Below, piece after piece: positions 54,035 through 64,000 of a DNA stretch of 64,000 bases (the first letter of the stretch is position 1; every line of letters starts with the position of its first letter). The notes beneath the pieces were generated by a model. The model made no database searches and was not told where the DNA came from. It saw only the letters and a list, made by a program, of their open reading frames with translations. This stretch comes from Schistocerca nitens (Eukaryota > Arthropoda > Insecta > Orthoptera > Acrididae): assembly GCF_023898315.1 (NCBI RefSeq), contig NC_064621.1, positions 125,649,521 through 125,713,520 of the forward strand, in the 5' to 3' direction. Position numbers and translations under genes: made by a program.

Positions 54035-54379
54035 TATAACGGTGTACTGGGGCCATCAAGTAAGCTGCATAGTAACCACGCCAACAGCTCTCCCACCACA
54101 GCTCAGTGTACCTCTGGTGCACTTCTCGACAGATGTGACACCATCTGGTTAGTGGCGCGTGCGAATGTATCTGCTCTCTCAGCCACCTGTTTTGCATTGA
54201 CGAGCCTTCTCTCTTTGAATCATCTAAGAGTGCACATCCCACGCTTCCACCTACAGTTACTACAGTCAGTGTTAAGAAGCTTTACCAGCATTTGTACATT
54301 GCTGAACATTTAGACTTTTTGTATTTAGTAGAATATTTCCGGATTATCTGGATTTTCGGTAATCACAGTTGTACTTCCA

Positions 54380-54470
54380 GCAGTACCTCATCGCCTGCGT
54401 TCCAAACTCCACAGAATTTGTCCTACGAAAACTGCAGAAGTAGCACTCCTGGAAGAAAGGATATTGTGAA
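54380..54470 (+). repeat. Left piece of the 31357-type repeat, split by Penelope
   Basis: gttccaaactccacagaatt...gcactcctggaagaaaggat matches, inverted, the centre of the repeat at 31357-31708. The rest of the unit continues at about 55140 beyond the Penelope fragment. Confidence 0.6.
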
Positions 54471-54479
54471 GCAAAATTG

Positions 54480-55140
54480 TTAAGGTTTCCGTGGCCACTT
54501 GTTGATAAACTGCCTATTGGCTTCTGTCTCGGGTTCTTTGGCCGACGTTTATCTAACGATTTTACTGACGTTTCGCCAGCACGGCTGGCTGGCATTGTCA
54601 GAGCTTCACCCTCTATTGCCGGTGGTGAACTGGAGCCGAGCTCGCGGCCGCAGACTATGTGCACCTGGCGCGCCAACTTCCGATGGCTTCTCCTCGGTCA
54701 TTTCCGGTAGGGTTCTCCTCTTGCTACCTGCGACCGACGTTAGCTGCAGTACGGGATGCCAGGATCCGTTTACCTTAAGGCTTTCCTCTTTCTTGTTCAA
54801 ACTGTTCGCGTGTTTTTGTATTTCTACAGCTTCTCTGAACAAGCGCGTGTGATAGTGCTTCTCTACAGCCAGAACGTCCGTGTCGGCGAATTTTATTACG
54901 TGGTCGATCTCACTCAGTGCGTGCTCTGCTACAGCCGATTTCTCAACCTGCCCCAACCTGCAATGTCGCTTATGTTCTTTGATCCTGGTGCTGATTGATC
55001 GTTCAGTCATTCCGTCCTAAACTTTTCCGCATGTGCATGCTATACGGTATATTCCCGACTTTGCAAGTGGGTCCCTTTTCTCCTTTGCCGATCTAAGACA
55101 CTCTTTGATCTTCCTTGTCAGTTTGAAAAGATATTGAAGG
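54480..55140 (-). mobile_element. Penelope-like element, GIY-YIG end
   Basis: Minus-strand frame 55010-54606 begins GMTERSISTRIKEHKRHCRL and runs through EHALSEIDHVIKFADTDVL, EKHYHTRLFREAVEIQKH and NSLNKKEESLKVNGSW. Just upstream, past a stop, is LAKSGIYRIACTCGKV, completing the GIY-YIG endonuclease core (the second YIG reads stop-D-G). Penelope-like elements place this nuclease after the RT. The RT is missing here (truncated). The terminal part 54480-54640 contains the cgtttcgccagcacggctgg motif typical of these ends. Confidence 0.88.
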
Positions 55141-55240
55141 TTTTGCTTTGTCACAGCCGGGGTTAGAGACCCAGTTCGGTACACAGTTTTTATCTGCCAG
55201 CTTCACATCAGCGCACACCCACTGCAGAGTGAACACACAA
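55141..55240 (+). repeat. Right piece of the 31357-type repeat
   Basis: gtcacagccggggttagaga...cggtacacagtttttatctg...cagcgcacacccactgcagagtgaa corresponds to the end of the 31357-31708 unit. Together with 54380-54470 it brackets the Penelope fragment. Confidence 0.6.
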
Positions 55241-55246
55241 TCTATT

Positions 55247-56288
55247 TCATAAACTATTGGCACCATAAAAATGTTATGAGGGTTTTTAAAAGAACACTTT
55301 CGGTGATATCCAGAACTGTCAACAAAAGAGTTGTGCCAAATTATTCTAACATAGACCAAGTGGGTCTCTCGTAAATGATATTATCTCATTAACTGTTATC
55401 CCCACAAAAAAAAATGTTATTACAGTTTTCGGTAGAACTCTTGGGGTCCTATTAAGAAATGCCATCAGAGCTTTTGTACGAATTTATTACTTTTACATAA
55501 CAAAAGTGAGTCCCACATTAAAGTAATTATCTCATATAATGTTATCGTCACAAAAATGTTAGTTTTCGGTAGAACTCTGTGGGTGCTATTCAGAACTGTC
55601 ATCAGAAATGTTCTACGAATTTTGTTTTCGTAGAGAAAGTGAGTATCATATTAAAACAATTATCGCATAAACTGTTATCGTCACAAAAATGTTTTTAACA
55701 TTTTCAATACAACTCTTCGGGTGCTATCCAGAACTACCAACAGACTGTTATACAAATTTATTGTTTTCCAAACTGACAAATATTTTTTTACCATACCAAA
55801 ATTTTGACGAGTTATTGTTTCCTTCCCGAAATTCTGCAGAACTATTCGTGTTTTGAGTAGGGAACTCTAGAACTACTGCATACATATCAGGAACTACGGA
55901 AAACATGTATATTTCTTGTAAAAGGTGTGCAAACTTCACGGGAAATGCTCATAAGCATTCCTTATTAAATGCAGTTACTTTGTAAAAAATTACATGCACA
56001 AAACATGTTACCAGCAGTTTTGACAGAACTCTTACAATGCTATCCAGAGCTGTCGTCAAAACTGTTGTACGAATAGATACATTATTTTCTTGTAGAGTAA
56101 GTGAGCCCCACAATTAATCAATTATCTTACAAACTATTATTACCAAAAAATATGTTATGATTATCGATAGAAGTCTTGGGGTGTTATCCAGAACTGTTCA
56201 TCAAAACTGTTTTACGAATTTATTTTTTTCTGTGGAGAAAGTGGATCTAACATTCAAGCAGTTATCGTATAAACTATCATCGCCACAA
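55247..56288 (-). repeat. Right tandem array of the inverted pair
   Basis: Six imperfect units of about 140 bp share gttttcggtagaactcttgg, gctatccagaactgtcatca, gttgtacgaatttatt and a ttatcgtcacaaaaatgtt block. The anchor phrase occurs near 55297, 55427, 55563, 55706, 56017 and 56161. A different unit at 55790-55970 contains gaactctagaactactgcat, which on the other strand matches the 44388-44470 unit. The array ends at the broken edge of a mariner element. Confidence 0.82.
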
Positions 56289-57174
56289 AGTCCCATAAAT
56301 AAAAGTCAAGAGGGTTGAGGTCAGGAGAACGTGGAGGCCATGGAATTGGTCCGCCTCTTCCAATCCATCGGTCACCGAATCTGTTGTTGAGAAGCGTACG
56401 AACATTTCGACTGAAATGTGCAGGAGCTCCATCGTGCATGAACCACATGTTGTGTCGTACTTGTAAAGGCACATGTTCTAGCAGCACAGGTAGAGTCTCC
56501 CGTATGAAATCATGATAATGTGCTCCATTGAGCGTAGGTGGAAGAACATGGGGCCCAATCAAGACATCACCAACAATGCCTGCCCAAACGTTCACAGAAA
56601 ATCTGTGTTGATGGCGTGATTGCACAATTGCGTGCGGATTCTCGTCAGCCCACACATGTTGATTGTGAAAATTTACAATTTGATCACGTTGGAATGAAGC
56701 CTCATCCGTAAAGAGAACATTTGCACTGAAATGAGGATTGACACATTGTTGGATGAACCATTCGCAGAGGTGTACCCGTGGAGGCCAATCAGCTGCTGAT
56801 AGTGCCTGCACACGCTGTACATGGTACGGAAACAACTGGTTCTCCCGTAGCACTCTCCATACAGTGACGTGGTCAACGTTACCTTGTACAGCAGCAACTT
56901 CTCTGACGCTGACATTAGGGTTATCGTCAACTGCACGAAGAATTGCCTCATCCATTGCAGGTGTCCTCGTCGTTCTAGGTCTTCCCCAGTCGCGAGTCAT
57001 AGGCTGTAATGTTTCGTGCTCCCTAAGATGCCGATCAATTGCCTCGAACGTCTTCCTGTCGGGACACCTTCGTTCTGGAAATCTGTCTCGATACAAACGT
57101 ACCGCGCCATCGCTATTGCCCCGTGCTAACCCATACATCAAATGGGCATCTGCCAACTCTGTATTTGTAAACAT
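56254..57174 (-). CDS. Mariner-type transposase, DD41D, open but C-terminally truncated
   Basis: ATG at 57174. Residues 1-110 form a paired helix-turn-helix region (SDGAVRLYRDRFPERRCPDR; VREVAAVQGNVDHVTVWRVL). The catalytic domain has LFTDEASFQRDQ (first Asp), VNVWAGIVGDVLIGP, FMHDGAPAHFSR (second Asp) and PPRSPDLNPLDFYLWD. The Asp of MHDG and the Asp of PLDFY are 41 residues apart. About 295 residues are native; the final dozen come from the adjoining tandem repeat. No internal stop. It has lost its C-terminal tail, so activity is unlikely. Confidence 0.88.
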   Translation of the reverse strand: MFTNTELADAHLMYGLARGNSDGAVRLYRDRFPERRCPDRKTFEAIDRHLREHETLQPMTRDWGRPRTTRTPAMDEAILRAVDDNPNVSVREVAAVQGNVDHVTVWRVLRENQLFPYHVQRVQALSAADWPPRVHLCEWFIQQCVNPHFSANVLFTDEASFQRDQIVNFHNQHVWADENPHAIVQSRHQHRFSVNVWAGIVGDVLIGPHVLPPTLNGAHYHDFIRETLPVLLEHVPLQVRHNMWFMHDGAPAHFSRNVRTLLNNRFGDRWIGRGGPIPWPPRSPDLNPLDFYLWDFVAMIVYTITA

Positions 57175-57481
57175 TGCACTGACTGCAAAACCACGTTCGT
57201 GATGAACACTAACCTTTTGATGCTACGTACTGATGTGCTTGATGCTAGTACTGTAGAGCAATGAGGCGCATGTCAACACAAGCACCGAAGTCAACATTAC
57301 CTTCCTTCAACTGGGCCAACTGGCGGTGAATCGAGGAAGTACAGTACATACTGACGAAACTAAAATGAGCTCTAACATGGAAATTAAGCGTTTCCGGACA
57401 CATGTCAAATAACATCTTTTCTTTATTAGTGTGTGAGGAATGTTTCCTGAAAGTTTGGCCGTACCTTTTTGTAACACCCTG
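56290..57481 (-). mobile_element. Mariner-like transposon, DD41D, truncated at its transposase 3' side
   Basis: The right end cctttttgtaacaccctg (57481) is followed by TA and matches the orphan end at 39546. The transposase frame lies inward. The opposite end is missing: the coding sequence stops matching at about 56290 and runs into the tandem array. It is a different family from the DD41D element at 42343. Confidence 0.85.
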
Positions 57482-57483
57482 TA

Positions 57484-58586
57484 TGAACGTTATAAAATGG
57501 TTATGTTCAAGATATGGAGATATATTCATATCACAAAAATAATGATCAATTTTATGATCCACAACGACAAAAGAAAGGTCATAAAGTGGATATGTTGAAT
57601 AACTAGAAATATACATGCACCACAAAGAATATAAGACGAGATCATATGAAATAAAAAATTTGAAGTGAATGACTGAATTTTTTAAGATGCCTCAATAAGT
57701 ATCCCTAAATAACCAAATAAAATAGTGATACATTGAAACACGTACCTTTGTATATCAAATGTAAGAGAGTAATGATAAATGTTATATATGAGTAACATCC
57801 TGTCGATGAATATTATATCACACTCTATGAGTGATCTACAGTGTTATAACTACTGACTAAAAGCTAAGTTTTCTTTGTAACTGTTTGTTACTGTAGAGCA
57901 CTGTCCACAGTAAATTTATGAGTGATGTGTAATATGTGTGAGTTTCAGCGTAAGAGGATAACAAGAAAATCTTAAATAAAAGTTCCTTTTTTTTCAAATT
58001 CGCCATACATTAATACTGATCATTAATTACAAAATTCCGCATATTTATATTTCACAGTAATAACACCAGAATAGTGCTACTATCACGCCTTGAGAAAATC
58101 ATGCATAAATGACATAGTATGAAAAACGCAGTTTGGCCTAGATTGGAATGATTTCCAAAATGCGCCCTGTAAAGACAAATAAAAAGAAGATTATGACTGG
58201 TTGTAAAGATAGTTATAAACGCACCTGTTGTTTTTATAGTCTCAGGCTTTCCTCAACCATTTGTTATGGATAAAGTAAACTTACAGACATTTCTACATTT
58301 GAAGAGAAACGTTGCCAAAGATCTCTTTCAGTCACAAGAAGTTTTACATTATTTTCCATGGATATTATTTTATTTTCAGTGCATTTTAGCTACAACAAAG
58401 GGGCTAAGATGAATGGAGGTTCGTGAGAGTCAAGATAAAGATTATGTTTTCGTAATTGGGCTTTATTAAGAGGATATATATCAAGAGGATTATTGTTTTA
58501 GGTTCTTCATTTTCCTTGTGTGTTTAGAATTCAAGAGGATTTAAGTTTTCACTGTTACCTAGCAAATCAGAGTACTTTATGTACCA
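57484..58586. other. No recognised feature; AT-rich
   Basis: AT-rich with short frames only. Probably intergenic or intronic. Confidence 0.4.
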
Positions 58587-59153
58587 TGTAAGTAGGCTGT
58601 TTAGGTTTTTATATTGGTAACGCCACGTAGCGCTCTGTATGAAAATCACTGGCTGTGCTGTGTGCAGTCTGTGGCTGGTTTGCATTGTTGTTGGCCATTG
58701 TAGTGTTGGGCAGTTGGCTGTTAACATCGCGTAGCGTTGCGCAGTTGAAGGTGAGCCGCCAGCAGTGGCGGATGTGGGGAGAGAAATGGCGGAGTTTTGA
58801 AATTTGTAGGACTGGATGTCATGAACTGCTATACAGATTATGACTTTTGAACACTATTAAGGTAAATACATTGTTTGTTCTCTATGAAAATCTTTCATTT
58901 GCTAACTAGGCCTATCAGTAGTTAGTGCCTTCCGTAGTTTGAATCTTTTATTTAGCTGGCAGTAGTGGCGCTCGCTGTATTGCAGTAGTTCGAGTAACGA
59001 AGATTTTTGGTGAGGTAAGTGATTTGTGAAAGGTATAGGTTAATGTTAGTCAGGGCCATTCTTTTGTAGGGATTTTTCAAAGTCAGATTGCGTTGCGCTA
59101 AAAATACTGTGTGTCAGCACAGTCATGTATAATTTTTCTAACGGGACGTTTCA
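58587..59153. mobile_element. Solo LTR-like repeat (fossil)
   Basis: A 567-bp segment starts TGTAAGTAGG and ends GACGTTTCA (TG...CA), flanked by acca on both sides (58583-58586 and 59154-59157), consistent with a 4-bp retroelement target duplication. It includes the phrase gtaacgccacgtagcgctct, which I recognise as high-copy in locust sequence. No internal coding part is present, as expected after LTR-LTR recombination. The intact flanks suggest moderate age at most. Confidence 0.68.
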
Positions 59154-59369
59154 ACCAAGAGGATCTATTATCAGTAAAAAGGTTCCTTTCGTTCTTAATT
59201 ACTTTTTTAAAAATTATTTGAATTCAGTTTCATATTCCAATAGTTTTATCAAGCAAGTCATCATGAACTGTTAACTTATTTCATATGCATATAGATAATC
59301 GCCAACTTCATTCTGAGGCAGCACTTCCCACCATTTAGAAACCCTTATCATTATAAAACCAAAGATGTC

Positions 59370-59510
59370 TCATACTTAACCAAAGAAACAGTCTTGTGGA
59401 GGCTGTAATTCCAAATCAAAGAAACCAGCCCGAAGAATGGTTGTTCACAATCGCAAGGGCGGAGTAAGAAGAGGATGGAGGTACGCCAAAAAAAAAAAAA
59501 AAAAAAAAAA
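59370..59510 (+). other. Possible short retrocopy with a 23-bp poly(A)
   Basis: A short reading (KKQSCGGCNSKSKKPARRMV, then VHNRKGGVRRGWRYAK) ends directly in 23 A residues (59488-59510). It could be the tail of a processed transcript copy or a chance frame before a poly(A) tract. No source gene is recognised. Confidence 0.25.
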
Positions 59511-60640
59511 TTTGTACTGTACTATTGTAGATGGTGCTTTACGTACTATTTCGATATAGCGCACTATTCCGATACGTCGTGTGATGCCAGTGCATTGTGA
59601 ACCGGCCATGTGTAACTATCAGTTCCTTTCATTTGTTGTTTCCTAGAATGTATCTGTTACGAGAGAGCGGCTTTCGGTGATCTTCGACTCAATTCGTAAC
59701 CAGTCGTACAACTGATAATGTTATCTAAGGAGGAACGACCAGAGAAGTAGTTAGTGCAGCTCTGTCGACTCCTCTAAAGGGTGCTGCTGCTAATTATCAG
59801 AATGTTCTTAGTAAGTACTTTTTTGACCTTCATCAGTAACACATTTTGTTGATCCTTCAGATCCACGTCAGTTTAAGACTTATTAAGTTTGTCAGAAACA
59901 AGTTGCCTAATAGGTTATTCGCAGGCAGCTTCATATGATCAAATAGTCGTTAGTTTTCACATTTCTCTTTCATTGTTTAACGCATAACTGAGAAAAATGA
60001 ACCTCTGTCTGTTAACTGCCACAACGTCCTTCCGAATGCAGAATATTTGAACCAGCCTTCGGAGACTTCCTCTTGTAAAAATATCGAATCACCTTAGTTC
60101 GATGCATTGGATAAGCTGACAGTATAGAGTGTCTTAGACACAAATTGTTATCAAATAATAAAAATTCTGCCTTTTCACCTTGTTTTGGCAACTGAACTGC
60201 TACTGTCGGCCGAAGCCTTCAAAGCTGTTGTTGTTCTGAGTCAGCCATCCCGTGAGTGAAATAACATCTTTTCAGGTCTGTACTCTAGTTGCTGACTGTT
60301 AAGTATTACCTGAGAGCTGTGGCACACTGTGTTACACGTGAAAGGCTAAGGTCTTTTGCTAAGTCTGGATGAGCTCATATAGAACTTGAGCTTTATTACT
60401 TGCTGCTGTTTCACCGCTGTCAGTTCTCTTATGATAAATCGATTTTTGTTTTAGTTTACAGCATACTTCAGCTTACTTTAAAGTGCCGATAATGTCGCTA
60501 TGAACAAGATGTTATGTTTCAGAATTGTTCGCAATTCACTTAACTGATAAGGGTCAAACAAAGGCCTCATTGTGGTACAAGTTAAGTTTATGCTTCAAAT
60601 TAAAGTCAGTTTCCAAATTTCCCTTGATTTCCTTTACTGC
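59511..60640. other. No recognised feature
   Basis: Mixed composition, short frames only. Confidence 0.35.
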
Positions 60641-60649
60641 TTGCTCAAA

Positions 60650-61560
60650 GTACAGTATGAGAAACATTGGAATAGTCTCCCATCATCCCTTACTCTCTTC
60701 TCAATCACTGATTCCCATCCATATCCTTCTACTCTTATAACGACCGTCTGGTTACTGTGCAAGCTGTAAATAGCCTTTTTCTCTATGTATTTTACCTCCA
60801 CTACCTTCAGAATTACAAAATGGTATTCCAGTCAACACTCTCCAAACTTTTCTCTATTCTACAAATGCTCGAAATATAAACTTAAGCTATCCCCTATGCT
60901 AAGTTGTAGGGTTGAGTACTGCATGTTCCTCCTTTTCCTACAAAATTATAACTAATCTTCCCAAGGTCAGTCTCTTCTAGTTTTTCTATCCTTCTACAAA
61001 TAATTCGTGTTAGTATTTTCCAATAATTACTTGTTAAATTCATGGAAATATTCACACCTTTCATCAAGTGAGTGCACTGGATTTGGAATTATTACGTCTT
61101 GCATGAAATCTGAGGGTATATTGTCTCTCTCATATATGTTATCCCCTGGTGGAACAGTTACTTCATGGCTGGTTCTTACAAGGACGTCAGTAATTATGAG
61201 GGTATGTCGTCTTCTGCAGGGCCTTGCTTCAAATTAGGTGTTTCAGTTGCCTGTCAAATGCTTCTCGTAGTATCACAGCTCCTAACATCTTCATCTACTA
61301 CCTTTTCCTTATCAGCAATAATGCCTTCAAATTCATTTTTCTCGTACATAGCTTTGATACATTCCTTCCATCTTTCACTTCACTGTTCTTTGCTCAGGAG
61401 TGGTTTGTCATTTCAGCTTTTCATTTGCAAACAGCTGCTTCTCTTTTCTCCAAAAGTCTCTTATACAGACTGTTTCTGTCTTTTATCTTAGGTGTCTATG
61501 CTTCTAAATCCTTGCATTTCTCGTTTATTCATCTCTGATTTTCATTATGCACTTCCCGTG
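60650..61560 (-). mobile_element. LINE fragment, RT N-terminal part, decayed
   Basis: Minus-strand scraps read KRWMEGMYQSYVRKMNLKAL, then NYWKILTRIICRRIEKLEET, a frame-broken region equivalent to the GFR-G--T-EAI block, and ICRIEKSLESVDWNTIL (usually FVDIEKAFD-V-W). This is the collinear order of the RT entry region in the same LINE group as 17300 and 30706. Heavily broken. Confidence 0.65.
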
Positions 61561-62120
61561 AATTTGATTTTTCAGACTTCTTCATTCACTTTTCCGTGCT
61601 TCAGGTGCTGCTTTCATATATTTTATGTTTTCGTCAATTAATCTTAATGTCTCGTGCGTTATCTAGAGATTTCCATAAGGCATTGTGTTTTTATCTATTT
61701 GATCTCTTATTGCTTTCACATTTCATTCCTCAAGGGTATCCATTCTGCTATGCTCCTCACTCCCTGGTTCTTTCAACTTAACCAGGTCTCATCATCTTAA
61801 TTTCCTAAAGCGCAATTTCTTCATTTTTAACTTGCAGTTTATCCTAAAAAATAACCAGGTCCCATCATCTTAATTTCCTAGCTTGTGCGCAATTTCTTCA
61901 GTTTTAACCTGCGGCTTATCCAAAAATATTGTTTAGAACCTATAGATACACATGCGATTTCTTACATATGTAATATTTTAGACCACAACACGGATACAAA
62001 ATTAGAAATTTTTATGAGTGTTTAATCATTTAGTGTATATTCCACTATTGTTGACGAATTTATAGATCCTGCAGCACACCAGAATCAAACTATTTCTCTA
62101 ACGAGCACAATCGTTCACAG
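61561..62120. other. Upstream of the LRR exon; likely intron
   Basis: AT-rich, no coding signal. A near-repeat, accaggtcccatcatcttaa, occurs at about 61781 and 61855. Its 3' end has a pyrimidine stretch (tatttctctaac) and ttcacag, a plausible 3' splice acceptor at 62119-62120. Confidence 0.45.
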
Positions 62121-62467
62121 GACAACGGGAAATTGACCCTACTGCTGGTCTTAGTGTCACTGAGTGCTTCGGGCTGCACAACAGCGAATTCATTGTGCGA
62201 GCCGTATCCTTCGCTGGAATTTAAGGATGAGGGAATGCAGTGCTCTGGTATGAGGGTGACGCAGGTGCCGAGGTTGCTGAAGAACAGCCTGCAGATGTTG
62301 CTCCTGACGGGTACAGCCATCTCGTCTCTGGACAACTCCACCTTCCGCGGCCTTGAGTTTCCGCAGCTGACGACCCTGTATGTAGCTCAGGGTAATCTAT
62401 CCAGCGTCGCAGCCCACGCCTTCTGCACCCTGCCGGTGCTGACAAAGCTCTACTTGTCCAGCAACCG
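62121..62467 (+). CDS. Exon of a leucine-rich-repeat host gene (signal-peptide and LRR N-terminal part)
   Basis: Open reading from the acceptor AG at 62119-62120 (ttctctaac...ttcacag) to a consensus donor, ccg|gtgagt, at 62467/62468. It starts DNGKLTLLLVLVSLSASG, a signal-peptide-like hydrophobic core, then a Cys-bounded cap (C...C, CEPYPSLEFKDEGMQC) and LRRs: LKNSLQMLLLTGTAISSLDN, LTTLYVAQGNLSSVAAHAF, LTKLYLSSNR. LRR phrasing L--L-L--N-(I/L)--(L/V) is clear. No ATG lies in frame nearby, so the initiating Met is presumably in an earlier exon. The exon begins on a codon boundary and ends after two bases of an Arg codon. The product is likely secreted or membrane-bound with LRR-mediated adhesion or recognition; the exact gene is unknown. 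Confidence 0.72.
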
Positions 62468-62739
62468 GTGAGTATTACCATTTGCAAACACTTTCTTTAA
62501 TGTGGCATTTGAATGATCATTATGGATCCATACAAAATATTCTTTCAGTGTGGCCATACTACTGACTCTCAGACGGTATTTTTTATGGAAATACTATAAG
62601 TTTTTATCTACGATATGTGCCCAAATGCAAGTAGGACTCATGCACCGAGGGTTCCATATATATATTTCACATATTTTGATACTCGAAAATGCTCTAATCC
62701 AAATCTACAGGTCACCTCCCGTTGATGTAAAAACATGAA
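62468..62739. other. Start of the intron after the LRR exon
   Basis: Begins with gtgagt. AT-rich, no coding sequence before the LINE. Confidence 0.5.
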
Positions 62740-64000
62740 ATTTGGCAAGAAGCAAGGTTTCACAGTACAAGCAAAGTAGAAAAATCTGGAGACTGTTAAA
62801 ATGTAATTATGTTGCTTCACAGCAAACATAAACATAGCTAAAGCCTTGCAGACAAACAAAAATTACACGAAGCGAAATGTAGTGTGAGGAGGGCTATGCG
62901 AGAGGCGTTCAATGAATTCGAAAGAAAAGTTCTATGTACTGACTTGTCAGAAATCCTAAGCAATTTTGGTCTTATGTCAAAGCGGTAGGTGGATCAAAAC
63001 AAAATGTCCAGACACTTTGTGACCAAAATGGTACTGAAACAGACTAAAGGCCGAAACATTAAATGTCTTTTTTCCAAAGCTGTTTCACAGAGGAAGACTG
63101 CACTGTAGTTCCTTCTCTAGATTGTCGCACAGATGACAAAATGGTAGATATCGAAATAGATGAGAGAGGGATAGAAAAACAATTAAAATCGCTCAAAAGA
63201 GGAAAGGCCGCTGGACCTGATGGGATACCAGTTCGATTTTACACAGAGTACGCGAAGGAACTTGCCCCCCTCCTTGCAGCGGTGTACCGTAGGTCTCTAG
63301 AAGAGCGTAGCGTTCCAAAAGATTGGAAAAGGGCATAGGTAAACACCGTTTTCAAGATGGGACGTCGATCAGTTGTAGAATTTTGGAACACGTATTATGT
63401 TCGAGTATAATGATTTTTCTAGAGACTAGAAATCTACTCTGTAGGAATCACCATGTGTTTCGAAAAAGATGATAGTGTGAAACCCAGCTTGCGCTAATCG
63501 TCCACGAGACTCAGAGGGCCACAGACACGGGTTACCAGGTAGATGCCGTGTTTCTTGACTTCCGCAAGGCGTTTGATACAGTTCCCCACAGTCGTTTAAT
63601 GAACAAAGTAAGAGCATATGGACTATCAGACCAATTGTATGATTGGATTGAAGAGTACCTAGATAACAGAACGCAGCATGTCATTCTCAGTGCAGAAAAG
63701 TCTCCCGATGTAAGAGTGATTTCAGGTGTGCCGCAGGGGAGTGTCGTAGGACCGTTGTTCTTAGCAATATATATAAATGACCTTGTGGATAACATCGGAA
63801 GTTCACTGAGGCTTTTTGCGGATGATGCTGTAGTATATCGAGAGGTTGTAACAATGGAAAATTGTACTGAAATGTAGGAGGATCTGCAATGAATTGACGC
63901 ATTGTGCAGGGAATGGCAATTGAATCTCAATGTAGACAAGTGTATTGTGCTGCGAATACAAAGAAAGAAAGATCCTTTATCATTTAGCTATAATATAGCA
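62740..64000 (+). mobile_element. LINE of the jockey/CR1 type, runs off right edge
   Basis: Plus-strand pieces: FWSYVKAVGGSKQNVQTLCD (about 62960); IEKQLKSLKRGKAAGPDGIP and VRFYTEYAKELAPLLAAVYR (63063-63338; RT motif 0/1 region, K-GKA-GPDGI); FLDFRKAFDTVPHSRLMNKV (63548); ISGVPQGSVVGPLFLAIYIN and LRLFADDAVVYREV (63720-63840, palm catalytic FADD). Frame breaks lie between 63340 and 63540 and a stop follows 63875, so it is inactive. It sits in the same orientation as the LRR gene, in its intron. The RT differs clearly from the other LINEs in the window. Confidence 0.88.

Noticed and set aside
62133-62135. Taking the LRR reading to start at 62133
   Set aside because: That codon is TTG. The frame stays open further upstream and a 3' splice site at 62120 explains it better.

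Overview
This window looks like intergenic and intronic DNA from an arthropod with a large, repeat-rich genome. I infer an orthopteran of the locust/Schistocerca type. That rests on my recollection of several high-copy families here (a tRNA-derived SINE present eight times, a Ty3/Gypsy LTR, several Tc1-like transposons), not on a search. Most open reading frames are short and eukaryotic in style, and nearly all recognisable protein sequence belongs to mobile elements. The one good host-gene candidate is a leucine-rich-repeat exon with a splice donor at 62121-62467.

Layout. 1-4140 is a three-level nest: a Ty3/Gypsy element (minus strand) sits in a Tc1 transposase relic, and a 1415-bp hAT element sits inside the Gypsy LTR. 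4141-9920 has little that I recognise beyond one SINE and a Gypsy protease scrap. 9930-22240 holds LINE remains, a decayed repeated arthropod protein gene (10935-12100), a Tc1 relative with a SINE inside it, and a mariner-like relic. 22241-23652 is a nearly complete Tc1-like transposon with intact ends; its near twin lies at 52614-54034 in the opposite orientation. 25340-26600 contains a fold-back repeat and three SINEs. 27740-34830 is made of LINE copies (one interrupted by other repeats), a Gypsy integrase relic, tRNA-derived repeats and a piggyBac scrap. 36419-44073 holds two further Tc1-like elements, Penelope remains, a DDE transposase relic and a mariner-like element with terminal inverted repeats of about 290 bp.

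The most unusual part is 44352-56288. A decayed MULE-like transposase gene ends in a domain carrying the His-box signature of ubiquitin-specific proteases. It lies between two tandem-repeat arrays that are homologous but inverted relative to each other (44352-44775 and 55247-56288), an arrangement reminiscent of Foldback/NOF elements. Younger insertions (a SINE, a Tc1, a Penelope piece) have since landed within it.

The right end (57484-64000) holds a solo LTR with a 4-bp target duplication, an antisense LINE, the LRR exon with its donor site, and a jockey/CR1-like LINE running off the edge inside the following intron. No operons, CRISPR arrays or genuine tRNA/rRNA genes were seen.
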